From assembly GCA_023957995.1 (NCBI GenBank), contig JAMLGK010000004.1:62001-126000 (forward strand): 64,000 bases of DNA. Reading direction: 5' to 3'. Of the stretch, positions 17,726 to 26,424 are shown one piece after another. This DNA comes from Microthrixaceae bacterium. GTDB lineage: Bacteria > Actinomycetota > Acidimicrobiia > Acidimicrobiales > Microtrichaceae. Position numbers and translations under genes: made by a program. Below the pieces are notes generated by a model. It worked only from the letters and a program-made list of their open reading frames with translations, was not told the origin of the DNA and ran no database searches. Positions within the stretch are counted from its first letter, which is position 1. Each line of letters opens with the position of its first letter.

Positions 17726-18539
17726 CTTCATCTCCGTTCGGAGCCGCGCTGTCGCGCGACTCTCCGTCGTGTTCGGTACCGCCGACGGGCGCCGTGGCGT
17801 CCTCGGCGTTCTCAGCGGTGTCTGACAGCAACCGGGCATGGGCCACTGCCGCTGCCTGCTGTTCGGCTTCCTTCTTGGTGCGACCGGCGCCGGAACCCAG
17901 CACGACACCGTCGAGGGCCACCTCGGCGGTGAAGGTCTTCTCGTGCTCGGGGCCTGATCCCCGCAGGCTGTAGCGCGGAAGTTGCGAGTAGCGGTGCGCT
18001 GCCAGTTCCTGCAGCCTCGACTTGTGATCGGTGGTGAACTCGGCGGCGGCGACGTCGTCCATGCGATCCGAGAACAGCTTGGCGATCAAGCGCCGTGCCG
18101 ACTCCAGGCCTCCGTCGATGTACACCGCGCCGAGCACTGCTTCCAGCGCATCGGCGAGGATCGAGGCCTTCTCCGCACCACCGGTGCTCTCCTCGCCCTT
18201 GCCCAGCCTCACCTCGGACCCGAGGTCGAGTTCACGCGCAACCTCGGCCAGCATCACTGTGTTGACCAGCTCGGACCGACGCCGCGCGAGGACGCCCTCG
18301 GGCGCGTCGGGGTACCTCCGGAAGAGCTCATCGGTGATGACGAGTCCGAGTACGGAGTCCCCGAGGAATTCGAGTCGCTCGTTGGAATCGGCGCCGCCGT
18401 TCTCGGAACACCAGGAGCGGTGCCTGAGTGCGAGTTGGAGCAGAGCAGGGTCACCGAAGGAGTATCCGAGCGTGCCGGAAAGGCCCGTGGAGCGCCGCGG
18501 TGCGGGCTCAGAGTCGGGCGATGACGTAGTCGACGGCAT
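17718..18539 (-). CDS. rnc: Ribonuclease III
   Basis: Double-strand-specific endoribonuclease for rRNA and mRNA processing. The signature NERLEFLGDSVLGLVITDELF begins at residue 53, with second catalytic acids in ILADALEAVLGAVYIDGG. The double-stranded RNA-binding domain (about 170-240) shows KSRLQELAAHRYSQLPRY and GRTKKEAEQQAAAVAH. An acidic 35-residue tail is extra. It overlaps acpP by 32 bases and the Fpg-like gene by 8, so the cluster is translationally compact. Confidence 0.97.
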   Translation of the reverse strand: MPSTTSSPDSEPAPRRSTGLSGTLGYSFGDPALLQLALRHRSWCSENGGADSNERLEFLGDSVLGLVITDELFRRYPDAPEGVLARRRSELVNTVMLAEVARELDLGSEVRLGKGEESTGGAEKASILADALEAVLGAVYIDGGLESARRLIAKLFSDRMDDVAAAEFTTDHKSRLQELAAHRYSQLPRYSLRGSGPEHEKTFTAEVALDGVVLGSGAGRTKKEAEQQAAAVAHARLLSDTAENAEDATAPVGGTEHDGESRDSAAPNGDEDA

Positions 18540-18804
18540 CTCGCACGGTCTTCAGGTCCTCGAGGTCATCGTCCTCGATCCGAAAGCCCACGCTGCGCTC
18601 GCCCAACTCCTCTTCGAGCGCCTCGACGAGCTCGATCAGGGCGAGCGAGTCGGCGTGCAGGTCCTCGGCGAATGAATCGCCCTCGGAAACCTGGGCCGGC
18701 TCGATCTCGAGGATGTCAGCCAACCGGTCCTGCACGAGTTGCAGTATCTCGGAACGGTCGATCGGTCCCTGTTGGACGTGCGTCTCGGCGGGCATGGCAG
18801 TCAA
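18508..18804 (-). CDS. acpP: Acyl carrier protein
   Basis: Carries acyl intermediates of fatty-acid synthesis on a 4-phosphopantetheine arm. The modification serine is in ADSLALIELVEALEEELG (DSL motif), preceded by the acidic SEGDSFAEDLH. The C-terminus is very acidic (GFRIEDDDLEDLKTV). A TTG start at 18804 is preceded by GAGGAG at 4 bases; an in-frame ATG at 18795 is possible. In many bacteria plsX and fab genes separate rpmF from acpP; here acpP lies alone between rpmF and rnc. Confidence 0.93.
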   Translation of the reverse strand: MTAMPAETHVQQGPIDRSEILQLVQDRLADILEIEPAQVSEGDSFAEDLHADSLALIELVEALEEELGERSVGFRIEDDDLEDLKTVRDAVDYVIARL

Positions 18805-18836
18805 TCAGCTCCTCGTCACTCGAGTCCTTGTCGGAA

Positions 18837-18855
18837 CCGGGAATCACTTTCCCGG
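18837..18855. other. Inverted repeat upstream of acpP
   Basis: CCGGGAA, a 5-base loop TCACT, then TTCCCGG, lies between rpmF and acpP. It could be a weak terminator for rpmF or a leader hairpin for acpP. There is no T-tract. Confidence 0.35.
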
Positions 18856-18973
18856 CCCTAACTCGGCGACAGACTATCCCGTCGCGCAACCGCGCATTGG
18901 CGACGGTGGCACAGGCCGGGTCTCGGGTTCGGTATCGGCGGTTCGGCCACGGCGGCCGGAAACACGGGGTCGG

Positions 18974-19153
18974 TCAGTCGACTTCGATGGCCTGACGGCC
19001 GCCGTACCAACCACAGTTCCCGCAGACGACATGGGGCCGCTTGGTGACCTTGCAGCGCGGGCAGGTGCTCCTGGCACCCGTGTCGAGGGTCCAGTTGGAC
19101 GCCCGCCTGCTCCGTGACTTGGATTTGGAGGTCTTTTTCTTGGGTACGGCCAT
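18974..19153 (-). CDS. rpmF: 50S ribosomal protein L32
   Basis: Short ribosomal protein of 59 residues. MAVPKKKTSKSKSRSRRASN is the family start. Four cysteines (TCPRC at 30-34 and CGNC at 44-47) form the zinc ribbon, so this is the zinc-containing form. GCGAGG lies 6 bases before the ATG. It follows DUF177, the usual partner. Two small dyads, GATCA-CA-TGATC at 19187-19198 and GGCC-TGATC-GGCC at 19204-19216, lie in the 178-base upstream gap; their role is unclear. Confidence 0.98.
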   Translation of the reverse strand: MAVPKKKTSKSKSRSRRASNWTLDTGARSTCPRCKVTKRPHVVCGNCGWYGGRQAIEVD

Positions 19154-19331
19154 CAGTAGCCTCGCAGAGTTGCAGATTCTGGGCGTGATCACATGATCCG
19201 AGCGGCCTGATCGGCCGGCCCTCGCCGGGTCAGCCATTGTAGACCCACTCCCACCGCGAGCCGAAACCGTGCCACCCGACGGCGACCGGAGGTCCGTGGC
19301 CGACCAGATCCGCCCACGGCCGGCACTCGTC

Positions 19332-20015
19332 CTAGCCGTCGGATTTCTCCCCGCCCAGATCGAGCTGGGAGAGAGCCGACCAACGTGGATCCGGCACCCG
19401 GTCATCGTCATCCAGACCCTGGGTTCCGGGTCCGGAACCGGCAAGTCCCACCGGGTGGGCCTCGGGATCGGGGCCGGGACAGTCCGGATCGCACAGCGGT
19501 GCCAGCGGAAGACCGAGCAGCATTGCGTCGCGGACCGTGTTTCCCAGGTCTATCCAGCCGTCGTCGACAGGCAGGGGCTCCGACTCGATCTCGGGATCGC
19601 CTGCGAAACCCTCCGGATCGTCCACGAACAACTCCGCGAACTCGGTTTCCTCGCGGCCCGTAGCCCGGTCGAGGCAGCGCCTGCACGGAGCCTGCCATGC
19701 GAAGTCGACCGATCCCGTGGCCCGCACCCCGCCGCTCACGACCTCGAGGTCCACGTCCACCCCGACCGGGCCCGCCACGACGCTCACCTCGCCGACGCTC
19801 AGGGGGGCCGGCTGCACCGAGAGCTGTTCGTGTTCGCGCGCACCGGGCACCCGGCGGAGTTCCAGCACCCGGAACCTCAGCCCGGGAACCGCTTCCACCG
19901 CAACAGCGCCATCAGCAGCACCGTCGGGCTCGGGGTCGTCAGTGGTCTCAGCGGCACCACCGGAACCGGGAGACACGCGAGGGGCGGAGTGGTCCCCCGG
20001 TCGGGAGGGGCTCAA
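19332..20015 (-). CDS. DUF177 (YceD-like) protein
   Basis: DUF177 proteins always neighbour rpmF. In E. coli and plants they are linked to 23S rRNA accumulation. The characteristic cysteine motif APCRRCLDRA is at about residues 108-117, with a second pair in LCDPDCPG near residue 177. The N-terminal 40 residues are low-complexity Gly/Ala/Asp-rich. The start overlaps the sepIVA-like gene by 4 bases, giving the order sepIVA-DUF177-rpmF as in mycobacteria. Confidence 0.9.
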   Translation of the reverse strand: MSPSRPGDHSAPRVSPGSGGAAETTDDPEPDGAADGAVAVEAVPGLRFRVLELRRVPGAREHEQLSVQPAPLSVGEVSVVAGPVGVDVDLEVVSGGVRATGSVDFAWQAPCRRCLDRATGREETEFAELFVDDPEGFAGDPEIESEPLPVDDGWIDLGNTVRDAMLLGLPLAPLCDPDCPGPDPEAHPVGLAGSGPGTQGLDDDDRVPDPRWSALSQLDLGGEKSDG

Positions 20016-20644
20016 AGTTCCTGGTCATAGGGTGCAGCGACCCCGGCATCACCGGTGCCGGGCTGTTCGGCTCCGGGTTCGAAACCCGCGAGTTCCGATT
20101 CCTCGAGGCTGGGAGCAGCCAGTCGTTGGCGGCCCACCGCGACCGAGCGTTGCACCTTGGCGAGCACGTTCTCGAAACTTGCGAGGCGCTGGTCACAGAA
20201 GTCCTCGGCCTCTCGGCGCATCCTGCGCGCGTGCGCCTCCGCCTCCTCGTTGATGCGCCGCGCCCGGTGCTCGGCTGCCTTGACCACCTCGGTCTTCTGG
20301 ACCATCTGGGCCACCCGCGTACGAGCCTCGTCGATAAGGTCCTCGGCTTCGCGCCGGGTCCGCGCCATGTATTCGTCGCGCTCCTTCAACAACCAGCGAG
20401 CGGCTCGCACCTCTTCAGGGAGGTTCTCGACTGCTTCGTCGAGCAGGTCGAGCAACTCGTCGCGGTTCACCCGCACCGACGCCGACATGGGAATGCCGGG
20501 TGCGTTCTCGATCGTCTCGATCGCGCGCCGCAACAGCCCGTCGATGTCGACCCGGTCGCGCTGGGCTCCGCTCGGCGGTTCTGGTTCGACGCGACCAGCT
20601 GCCGCCGGCGTGTGGTCACCGTGGGCATCACGCGAGGCGTTCAT
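20012..20644 (-). CDS. sepIVA: SepIVA-like coiled-coil septation protein
   Basis: A 210-residue protein dominated by a charged coiled coil (LLKERDEYMARTRREAEDLI and RARRINEEAEAHARRMRREA). It has a DivIVA-type N-terminal segment with SVRVNRDELLDLLDEAVENL. The mycobacterial protein in the same place (between the rnc/DUF177 genes and coaD-like neighbours) is SepIVA, essential for septation; many genomes label it ATP synthase b-like. Two adjacent ATGs (20647 and 20644) abut GGAGG, so the second is favoured. The C-terminal tail is acidic and probably disordered. Function assigned by synteny and architecture. Confidence 0.75.
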   Translation of the reverse strand: MNASRDAHGDHTPAAAGRVEPEPPSGAQRDRVDIDGLLRRAIETIENAPGIPMSASVRVNRDELLDLLDEAVENLPEEVRAARWLLKERDEYMARTRREAEDLIDEARTRVAQMVQKTEVVKAAEHRARRINEEAEAHARRMRREAEDFCDQRLASFENVLAKVQRSVAVGRQRLAAPSLEESELAGFEPGAEQPGTGDAGVAAPYDQEL

Positions 20645-20713
20645 CATCCTCCAGTGTGGAACCTTCGGGGCGCAGGTTGGTGGCAATCCGCGCGTCTCGC
20701 CGGCCGGACGGCA

Positions 20714-21196
20714 TCAGGAGCTCTCGAACCGGTCTGCCAGGCGACGTTGCACGCACTCGGGAACCATGTCCTGGACCGAGCCACCGAAGCGGGCCACCTC
20801 GCGTATCAGCTTGGATGCCAGGAAGGAGTTGCCCGACGCCGAGGGGATGAAGAGGGTGTCGACTCCCGAGATGTTCTTGTTCATCTGCGCCATCTGCAGC
20901 TCGGACTCGAAGTCGGACACCGCGCGGAGGCCCTTGACGATGAAATCCGCACTGACGTCGCGCGCCAGGTCGACCACCAACGACGAGAACATCGTGACCG
21001 TCACGTTGTCGAGGTGGCCGAGGGACTCCCCGATGAGACTCTCGCGTTCGTCGAGGGAGAACAACGGTTCCCCCTTCTGGGGATTCCGCATGGCCGCGAC
21101 CACCACGCGGTCGAACAGCCGCGAGGCGGTCTCCACGATCTCCACGTGACCGTTGTGGATCGGATCGAAAGAGCCTGGATAGAGGGCGACGGTCAA
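20714..21196 (-). CDS. coaD: Phosphopantetheine adenylyltransferase
   Basis: Penultimate step of coenzyme A synthesis: ATP plus 4-phosphopantetheine gives dephospho-CoA. The nucleotidyltransferase motif YPGSFDPIHNGH is at residues 6-17, with RNPQKGEPLFSLDERE and VKGLRAVSDFESELQMAQMN further on. At 160 residues it has normal length only if translation begins at TTG 21196, whose TTGA overlaps the rsmD stop. A GGAG lies 10 bases upstream. Coupled to rsmD, the standard pairing. Confidence 0.95.
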   Translation of the reverse strand: MTVALYPGSFDPIHNGHVEIVETASRLFDRVVVAAMRNPQKGEPLFSLDERESLIGESLGHLDNVTVTMFSSLVVDLARDVSADFIVKGLRAVSDFESELQMAQMNKNISGVDTLFIPSASGNSFLASKLIREVARFGGSVQDMVPECVQRRLADRFESS

Positions 21197-21753
21197 CTTT
21201 CGATCTCCGGATGATCGGGGGCCTCGGCACGTTCGAGGATCGTCACCACCGTAGTGCCGTAGGCGCGGCACCTCAGGACGCGCCAGGGCGGCGGGGCTCC
21301 GATCTCGCGGTCCGACTCGATCACCACCGTCGATGCATCGAGCGCCGACAACAGCTCGTCCCAACGGTCGAAGGAGTAGGGGGGATCAGCGAGAGCCACA
21401 TCGAACCGGCGGCCCTGCAGCGTGCCGCCGGGCGAGATCATGTCGAGCGCATCACCGCGCATCACCTCGGCGGAGGCCTCGAGGTGTGTCCGGCCCAGGT
21501 TGTCCCGCACCAGTTCCACCGCAGCGGGATCCGACTCCACGAACACGCACTCGGAGGCTCCTCGCGACAGTGCCTCGATCCCCAGTGCGCCGGTGCCGGC
21601 GAAGAGGTCCACGAACGCGGCACCTGTCACCTTCGCCTGGGAGTTGAGCGAGTTGAACAGCGACTCGCGCACCCGATCGGTGGTCGGGCGCACCGTCGAA
21701 TCATCCGGAGCTCTCAGGGCCAGACCCCTCGCACTGCCTGCAACGACCCTCAT
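21193..21753 (-). CDS. rsmD: 16S rRNA (guanine(966)-N2)-methyltransferase RsmD
   Basis: SAM-dependent Rossmann methyltransferase of 186 residues. The family N-terminus MRVVAGSARGLAL, motif I DLFAGTGALGIEALSRGA and the catalytic DPPY (VALADPPYSFD) are all present. GGGAG stands 7 bases before the ATG. It is the first gene of the rsmD-coaD unit. Downstream of the lipoprotein and recG genes on the same strand. Confidence 0.96.
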   Translation of the reverse strand: MRVVAGSARGLALRAPDDSTVRPTTDRVRESLFNSLNSQAKVTGAAFVDLFAGTGALGIEALSRGASECVFVESDPAAVELVRDNLGRTHLEASAEVMRGDALDMISPGGTLQGRRFDVALADPPYSFDRWDELLSALDASTVVIESDREIGAPPPWRVLRCRAYGTTVVTILERAEAPDHPEIES

Positions 21754-21825
21754 CGGGTCACTCCCGGGCCGGTCGCCGTGTCGCAGCCCGATCGCCCGCT
21801 CCTCCTTCTCACCTGCGGGCCCGCC

Positions 21826-22575
21826 TCACGTGTTGAGTGCCGAGGGCGGCAAGGTCGGCAACGAGGACTCCGGAGCGAAGGCGATCGTCAGTGCGGCACC
21901 ATCGGAGACGATCGGAGCATCCTGGGGGTCGGTCACCAGCATCCGGACCCGGTCACCGCTGTCGGCGGCCTCGGCCGTGTAGTACCAGAGCTGGACCTCT
22001 GCGCGTTCGGTGCCACACGAGCCACCGGTCACCAGGTCCAGCCCGGCCAGCGGGGTGTCGTCGGTTCCGATGGTCGCGGTCGCGGGATCCCATGACGGGC
22101 CGAAACCGAGCTCGGCGGTCGTGAGGCTGATGTCGAGCGCATCGGTGATGTCCGCCACGGTGATGTCGTGACCGGCAGGGCCACCGGGTTGCGGGGCGAT
22201 GCTGACCACGCCGGCTGCATCCACGTCCACCCCGGAAGGGCCGCTGACCGAAGGCATCTCGAGGAACCGACCGCACACGTTCACTCCGAGGAACACGTCG
22301 AACTGCTCGCCCGGCTGGGGCCCGTCGCCGAGAGCGGCGATGTCCTCGGGCAGGACGGTCTCGGGAGCCAACGCGCTGTCCTCGGAACTGTGGTCATGGA
22401 TGCCGGGGACATCTGTCGGTCTCGGACGCGTGGAGCTGGATGCCGAACCCTCCGATGAACAGGCCGTGCCCACCAGCACGCCGACACACAACACGGCCAT
22501 GCAGATCCGATGGCCGAAGCCGTGTGCGCCCTGACCGGCACCGGGAGGACTGGAGATGCGACGCTGCCCGAACAC
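21826..22575 (-). CDS. Putative secreted lipoprotein
   Basis: A 249-residue protein of unknown function. A hydrophobic segment (AVLCVGVLVGTAC) ends in a lipobox GTAC at about residues 36-39, followed by SSEGSASSSTRPR, so the mature protein would be lipid-anchored outside the membrane. The body is acidic and beta-rich with two cysteines (VNVCGRF and GGSCGTE). The start is placed at GTG 22575 because TACCCT lies 7 bases upstream, a leaderless promoter; this leaves a 25-residue n-region before the hydrophobic stretch. Between recG and rsmD. Confidence 0.75.
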   Translation of the reverse strand: MFGQRRISSPPGAGQGAHGFGHRICMAVLCVGVLVGTACSSEGSASSSTRPRPTDVPGIHDHSSEDSALAPETVLPEDIAALGDGPQPGEQFDVFLGVNVCGRFLEMPSVSGPSGVDVDAAGVVSIAPQPGGPAGHDITVADITDALDISLTTAELGFGPSWDPATATIGTDDTPLAGLDLVTGGSCGTERAEVQLWYYTAEAADSGDRVRMLVTDPQDAPIVSDGAALTIAFAPESSLPTLPPSALNT

Positions 22576-22582
22576 CGACCGC

Positions 22583-22588
22583 AGGGTA
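22583..22588 (-). promoter_or_regulatory. Probable leaderless -10 box of the lipoprotein gene
   Basis: On the minus strand TACCCT precedes the GTG start by 7 bases, with no ribosome-binding site. Confidence 0.5.
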
Positions 22589-22602
22589 GTGGTCGCCGGT
22601 GG

Positions 22603-24825
22603 TCACCCCTTGGTCAGGAACTCCTCGTCCTCCTCGGCCAGGAGCACCTCCACCTCGTCCCGGAGCTGTGGGTGCGCGCCCAGGCCGCCGGGACCGTCCA
22701 CCAACTCGAAAGCGACGCCCCGCGCCAGTTCCACCAGTGCCCGGTCCTTGCGCAGTGACGCCAACTTGAGGTCACTGCGACCCTTCTGGCGCTCCCCCAT
22801 CACCGTTCCCTCGCCCCTGAGCTGCAGGTCGACCTCGGCCAACTCGAAACCGTCGGTGCTCTGGACGAGGGCCTCGAGGCGCTCCACCCCGTCATCGGTG
22901 AGTTCCCCGCCGGCCACGAGCACACAATGGCCAGGATGGTCCCCCCGACCGACACGGCCGCGGAGCTGGTGTAGTTGCGCGATTCCGAAGTGGTCTGCAT
23001 CCAGAACCACCATCACCGTCGCCTCGGGCACGTCCACGCCCACCTCGATCACCGTCGTGGCGACCAACACCTGGAGCGCGCCGTTGCGGAACGCGGTCAT
23101 CACCTGCGCCCGCTCGTCGGATCGAACCCGGCCATGGATCAACCCGACGTCGAGGCCGGCGAGTTCGGTCGCCGCCAGGTCGCTGAACACGACCTCCGCG
23201 GCCGAGGCCTCCGACCGGTCCGAGCCCTCGATCAGGGGACAGACGACGAACGCCCGACGACCCTCACCAACCTCGCTGCGCACCAGTTCCCAGGCTCCGG
23301 CAACCTCCTCGGGGCTCCGAGCGAGTGTCGTTGCGACCGGGGTCCGCCCGGGCGGAAGCTCGTCGAGCACCGTCACATCCAGATCGCCGTACACGGTCAT
23401 CGCGGCGGTCCGGGGAATGGGCGTGGCCGTCATGACCAGCACATCGGGAACGGTTCCATCCGGGTTGGCGGAGCGAAGAGCCGCCCGCTGTTCGACACCG
23501 AAGCGATGCTGCTCGTCGACCACCGCCACGCCAAGCGAATGGAACTTCACCGCTTCCTGTATCAACGAGTGGGTGCCGACCACGATGTCCACCGACCCCT
23601 CGGCCAGTCCGGCGAGCACCTCGCGCCGCCGCTTGGCCGGAGTCCGGTTGGTCAGGGCCGCCACGTTCAGCGCCCGGGTACCGAACAGATTGTCCTCGGC
23701 CGACAGGTCGAGACCATCGAGCATCTGGCGCAGCGACACATGGTGCTGTTCGGCCAGAACCTCGGTCGGTGCCATCAGAGCCCCCTGGTGACCGCCCTCG
23801 ACCGAGCAGAGCAGGGCCGCCACGGCCACTACGGTCTTTCCGGCACCCACATCTCCCTGGAGGAGGCGGTGCATCGGCACGTTGCGAGCGAGGTCGTCAC
23901 GGATCTGGCTGATCGCCCGACGCTGCGCCCCGGTGGGTTCGTAGGGCAGCTCGTCGAGGAACTGGTCCACCAGCAATGAGCCATTCGGCGGTGCACCGCC
24001 GCCCACGGGATGTGGGATGCCGGTGGAACTCGCCTCCATCTCACGCTTGGTCCGCACCAGCGAGAGCTGGATACGCAACAGTTCGTCGAACGCCAGCCGG
24101 TGCCGCGCCGCGACCACGTCGGGCATGGCAGCGGGGTTGTGGATGTCGTGGAACGCCTCGGCGCGTGCCACTAGCTCCAGGCGCTCGCGCAACTCAGCGG
24201 GTAGCGGGTCCCCCAGGGTCCGCCTCGAGCAGCGCCGCAGTGTCTGGTCCACCCATTCGCCGAGCTCCCAACTCGTGAGTCTGGCCTTGTCGGACTGGGG
24301 GTAGATGGGCACGATCCGTCCGGTTCGGTCACCCACGAGGTCGACCACGGGGTTGGTCATCCGGCGTTGACCCCGATAGAGCTCCACCTTGCCGAACACC
24401 GCCACCTCACCGTCGACGGAGTCCGGATCCAGCTGGTTGGCGCGCCACGGCTGGTTGAAGAACGTGCATCCGAGCGTGCCGGTGCCGTCGTTGATCGAGA
24501 CGGTGACCATCGCCTTTCCGCGACGGGTGCGTCTGGACTCGACGCGGGTGACCCGGCCGATCACCAGGGCCTCCTCTCCCTCATCGAGGTCCCGCACCCG
24601 TGCTTCCCGGGTGCGGTCCACGTAGCGACGCGGGTAGTGGAACAGCAGATCCAACAGTGAGGTGATCCCCATGGACCGGAGGCCGTCGAGCTTTCTGGGT
24701 CCGACACGGACGAGCAACTCCACCCCCATGGTGGAGAGTTCGGCCAGCGTTATCGGGCTCTCATCCTTGGACGTCGCATCCGGTGACGTCGCATCCGGCA
24801 CCGATGCTTCAGGCATCGGCATCAT
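22603..24825 (-). CDS. recG: ATP-dependent DNA helicase RecG
   Basis: RecG remodels stalled forks and Holliday junctions. The 740-residue protein has the N-terminal wedge (OB fold), then helicase motifs: LLQGDVGAGKTVVA (motif I), PTEVLAEQH, DEQHRFGVEQR (motif II), VLVMTATPIPRTAAM (III), and the C-terminal half with ATTVIEVGVDVPEAT and HQLRGRVGRG (V/VI). A near-duplicate PDATS pair in the N-terminal tail comes from a 15-base repeat. The start MMPMPEAS lacks a good ribosome-binding site, so a downstream ATG cannot be excluded. Confidence 0.97.
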   Translation of the reverse strand: MMPMPEASVPDATSPDATSKDESPITLAELSTMGVELLVRVGPRKLDGLRSMGITSLLDLLFHYPRRYVDRTREARVRDLDEGEEALVIGRVTRVESRRTRRGKAMVTVSINDGTGTLGCTFFNQPWRANQLDPDSVDGEVAVFGKVELYRGQRRMTNPVVDLVGDRTGRIVPIYPQSDKARLTSWELGEWVDQTLRRCSRRTLGDPLPAELRERLELVARAEAFHDIHNPAAMPDVVAARHRLAFDELLRIQLSLVRTKREMEASSTGIPHPVGGGAPPNGSLLVDQFLDELPYEPTGAQRRAISQIRDDLARNVPMHRLLQGDVGAGKTVVAVAALLCSVEGGHQGALMAPTEVLAEQHHVSLRQMLDGLDLSAEDNLFGTRALNVAALTNRTPAKRRREVLAGLAEGSVDIVVGTHSLIQEAVKFHSLGVAVVDEQHRFGVEQRAALRSANPDGTVPDVLVMTATPIPRTAAMTVYGDLDVTVLDELPPGRTPVATTLARSPEEVAGAWELVRSEVGEGRRAFVVCPLIEGSDRSEASAAEVVFSDLAATELAGLDVGLIHGRVRSDERAQVMTAFRNGALQVLVATTVIEVGVDVPEATVMVVLDADHFGIAQLHQLRGRVGRGDHPGHCVLVAGGELTDDGVERLEALVQSTDGFELAEVDLQLRGEGTVMGERQKGRSDLKLASLRKDRALVELARGVAFELVDGPGGLGAHPQLRDEVEVLLAEEDEEFLTKG

Positions 24826-24887
24826 CCAATGGTCGGGCTTCCACCTGCTGATCCGACAGAGCCTGCTGATCCGACAAGACGCTGCAC

Positions 24888-25868
24888 TCAGCCGGTGACG
24901 CCGAGCGCCGGTGACCTGCGCAGACCCCGGTGTTCGTCCGGCGACACCGCTATGTGCAACTCACGGAGCCGGCCCGCCGCGGCCAGGCATTCGACTGTGG
25001 AACCGGGAGATGTGGTCTCGAGTCGGATGATCCAGCGTTCCGGACCGGCCTCGAAGCGATCGAGATCCGCGAGTGCACCGAGTTGGGCCTCGAGGTCCGC
25101 GGCAGCTTCCACCCCGGAATCCTCGGGCAGGAGCTCACAGCTCACCCGGTAGTGCACCGCGGTGGCCTCAGAGGTGTGGCCATCCTCCACCGCCGGGCCC
25201 TCGACGGGCGGTTCAGGAAGCGGTTCGCCGGTGAGCACACTGGCCAGCACATCGAGTACCAACAGCAGGCCCGCGGCCGATGCGTCCACGGTTCCCCGCT
25301 CGGCCAGGCGGGCGTCGAGCGCAGGACCGCGCTCCAGTTCCTCCACCCCCGCGCCGGCAGCGGCGATAACCGTGCCCGCCAGGTCGAGTCCGCGGTCGGC
25401 TGCGGTGAGCGAAGCATCTGCGATCGCGTTGGCCACCGCCGTGAATCCTCCAGGGTGCCGACCGTCGTCGCCGGGGGCCAGGCGCTCCGCGCCGGCCTCG
25501 AGCCCCAGGGCGAAGCGGTGGGCATCTATGCGATCGGCATTGGCGAACACCTCGCCCAGCCCGCCGAGCAACCGCGCCATCGAACGCCCGGCCCTGCCCG
25601 AGGCGGCGCCGTCGGCGCCGCTGGCCATGGCGGAACACATCGAGGCGAAGTCCCGGCACGATCGAGCGGCATCCACCGCGGCGGTGAGGGTGACGGACAT
25701 GTCGCTACCGGGACCCGACGGCCGGGTCGTGGGGTGCTCGACGGTGTCGGGCTCCGGCGGCCGATCGAGCTGGTCCAGGCCTGTCGCGTGGTCCTCCAGC
25801 ACCGCCGCTGCACTGGTCATCGCGGACAGGTAGGCCTGTGGATCAAGTGCCCCGACCGTGGATGCCAT
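24888..25868 (-). CDS. Degenerate DAK2/FakA-like protein lacking kinase residues
   Basis: The sequence follows the layout of FakA, the fatty-acid kinase DAK2 subunit, and lies between rpmB and recG where fakA usually sits. The Mg-ATP loop DGDTGTNM is here SGPGSDM, and the glycine loop GARGNSG is AASGRAGRS. The helical barrel continues with [17 protein letters not shown] and [14 protein letters not shown]. The middle domain follows ([31 protein letters not shown]). FakA then has a C-terminal DegV-like region, which is missing: 326 residues against about 550. Without the aspartates it probably does not phosphorylate. A leaderless TAGAAT box is 6 bases before the ATG. Confidence 0.7.
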   Translation of the reverse strand: MASTVGALDPQAYLSAMTSAAAVLEDHATGLDQLDRPPEPDTVEHPTTRPSGPGSDMSVTLTAAVDAARSCRDFASMCSAMASGADGAASGRAGRSMARLLGGLGEVFANADRIDAHRFALGLEAGAERLAPGDDGRHPGGFTAVANAIADASLTAADRGLDLAGTVIAAAGAGVEELERGPALDARLAERGTVDASAAGLLLVLDVLASVLTGEPLPEPPVEGPAVEDGHTSEATAVHYRVSCELLPEDSGVEAAADLEAQLGALADLDRFEAGPERWIIRLETTSPGSTVECLAAAGRLRELHIAVSPDEHRGLRRSPALGVTG

Positions 25869-25874
25869 GGACTC

Positions 25875-25880
25875 ATTCTA
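25875..25880 (-). promoter_or_regulatory. Leaderless -10 box of the DAK2-like gene
   Basis: TAGAAT on the minus strand is 6 bases from the ATG at 25868; near-consensus -10 with no ribosome-binding site. Confidence 0.6.
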
Positions 25881-25905
25881 CAGAGCCGGGGACTCCGTGG
25901 TCCGC

Positions 25906-25935
25906 TTGGGATCACCGAGCTCTGGCGTCTAACAT
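25906..25935 (+). promoter_or_regulatory. Candidate promoter for rpmB
   Basis: TTGGGA (25906-25911), an 18-base spacer and TAACAT (25930-25935) point toward rpmB, which starts about 140 bases downstream. A long untranslated leader would result. No other element was recognised in this 215-base divergent gap. Confidence 0.35.
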
Positions 25936-26083
25936 CTTCGGCTGGCCCGTGGAGCCCCTGAAGGGGACGCGGTCACTCGGCATGGTTCGCACCGTGTGCG
26001 CCCTGTGCAGAGTGGTGCCAACAGTTTCAAAATGCCAACCAGTCCGGCCCCAGCTGCCGTCGGACACGACCCGGGAACACCCA

Positions 26084-26275
26084 ATGGCTTCGGTCTGTGA
26101 GATCTGCGACAAGCGTCCTTCGTTCGGGATGAACGTGAGCCACTCCCATCGGCGCACCAAGCGTCGTTGGAATCCGAACATCCAGCGCATCCGCGTGCAG
26201 GTCGGACGCTCCACCAAGCGGATGAACGTCTGCACCTCCTGCATCAAGGCCGGCAAGGTCACCAAGCCGAGCTGA
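26084..26275 (+). CDS. rpmB: 50S ribosomal protein L28
   Basis: A 63-residue L28. [22 protein letters not shown] gives the family start, followed by [18 protein letters not shown]. Two Cys pairs (CEIC at 5-8 and CTSC at 50-53) make this the zinc-binding form. The gene is divergent from the DAK2-like gene and recG, the pairing seen across Gram-positives. Confidence 0.97.
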   Translation: MASVCEICDKRPSFGMNVSHSHRRTKRRWNPNIQRIRVQVGRSTKRMNVCTSCIKAGKVTKPS

Positions 26276-26424
26276 CCCGACGCAGCGGCACGCTCCTTCG
26301 TGTCGCGTATTGGCGGAGCAACTGAGCCCGCGGATACTCTCGGGACGGATTGTTATTCCGTTCACAAGCGGCATTCAGGCACCGCCCGGTGCCACCGCCA
26401 AGACCGAGCCGAGGAGCCAATCAG

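Noticed and set aside
17725-17908. N-terminal extension of the Fpg-like gene
   Set aside because: The frame is open further upstream, but Fpg catalysis needs Pro directly after the initiator Met, and MPELPE at 17725 provides exactly that.
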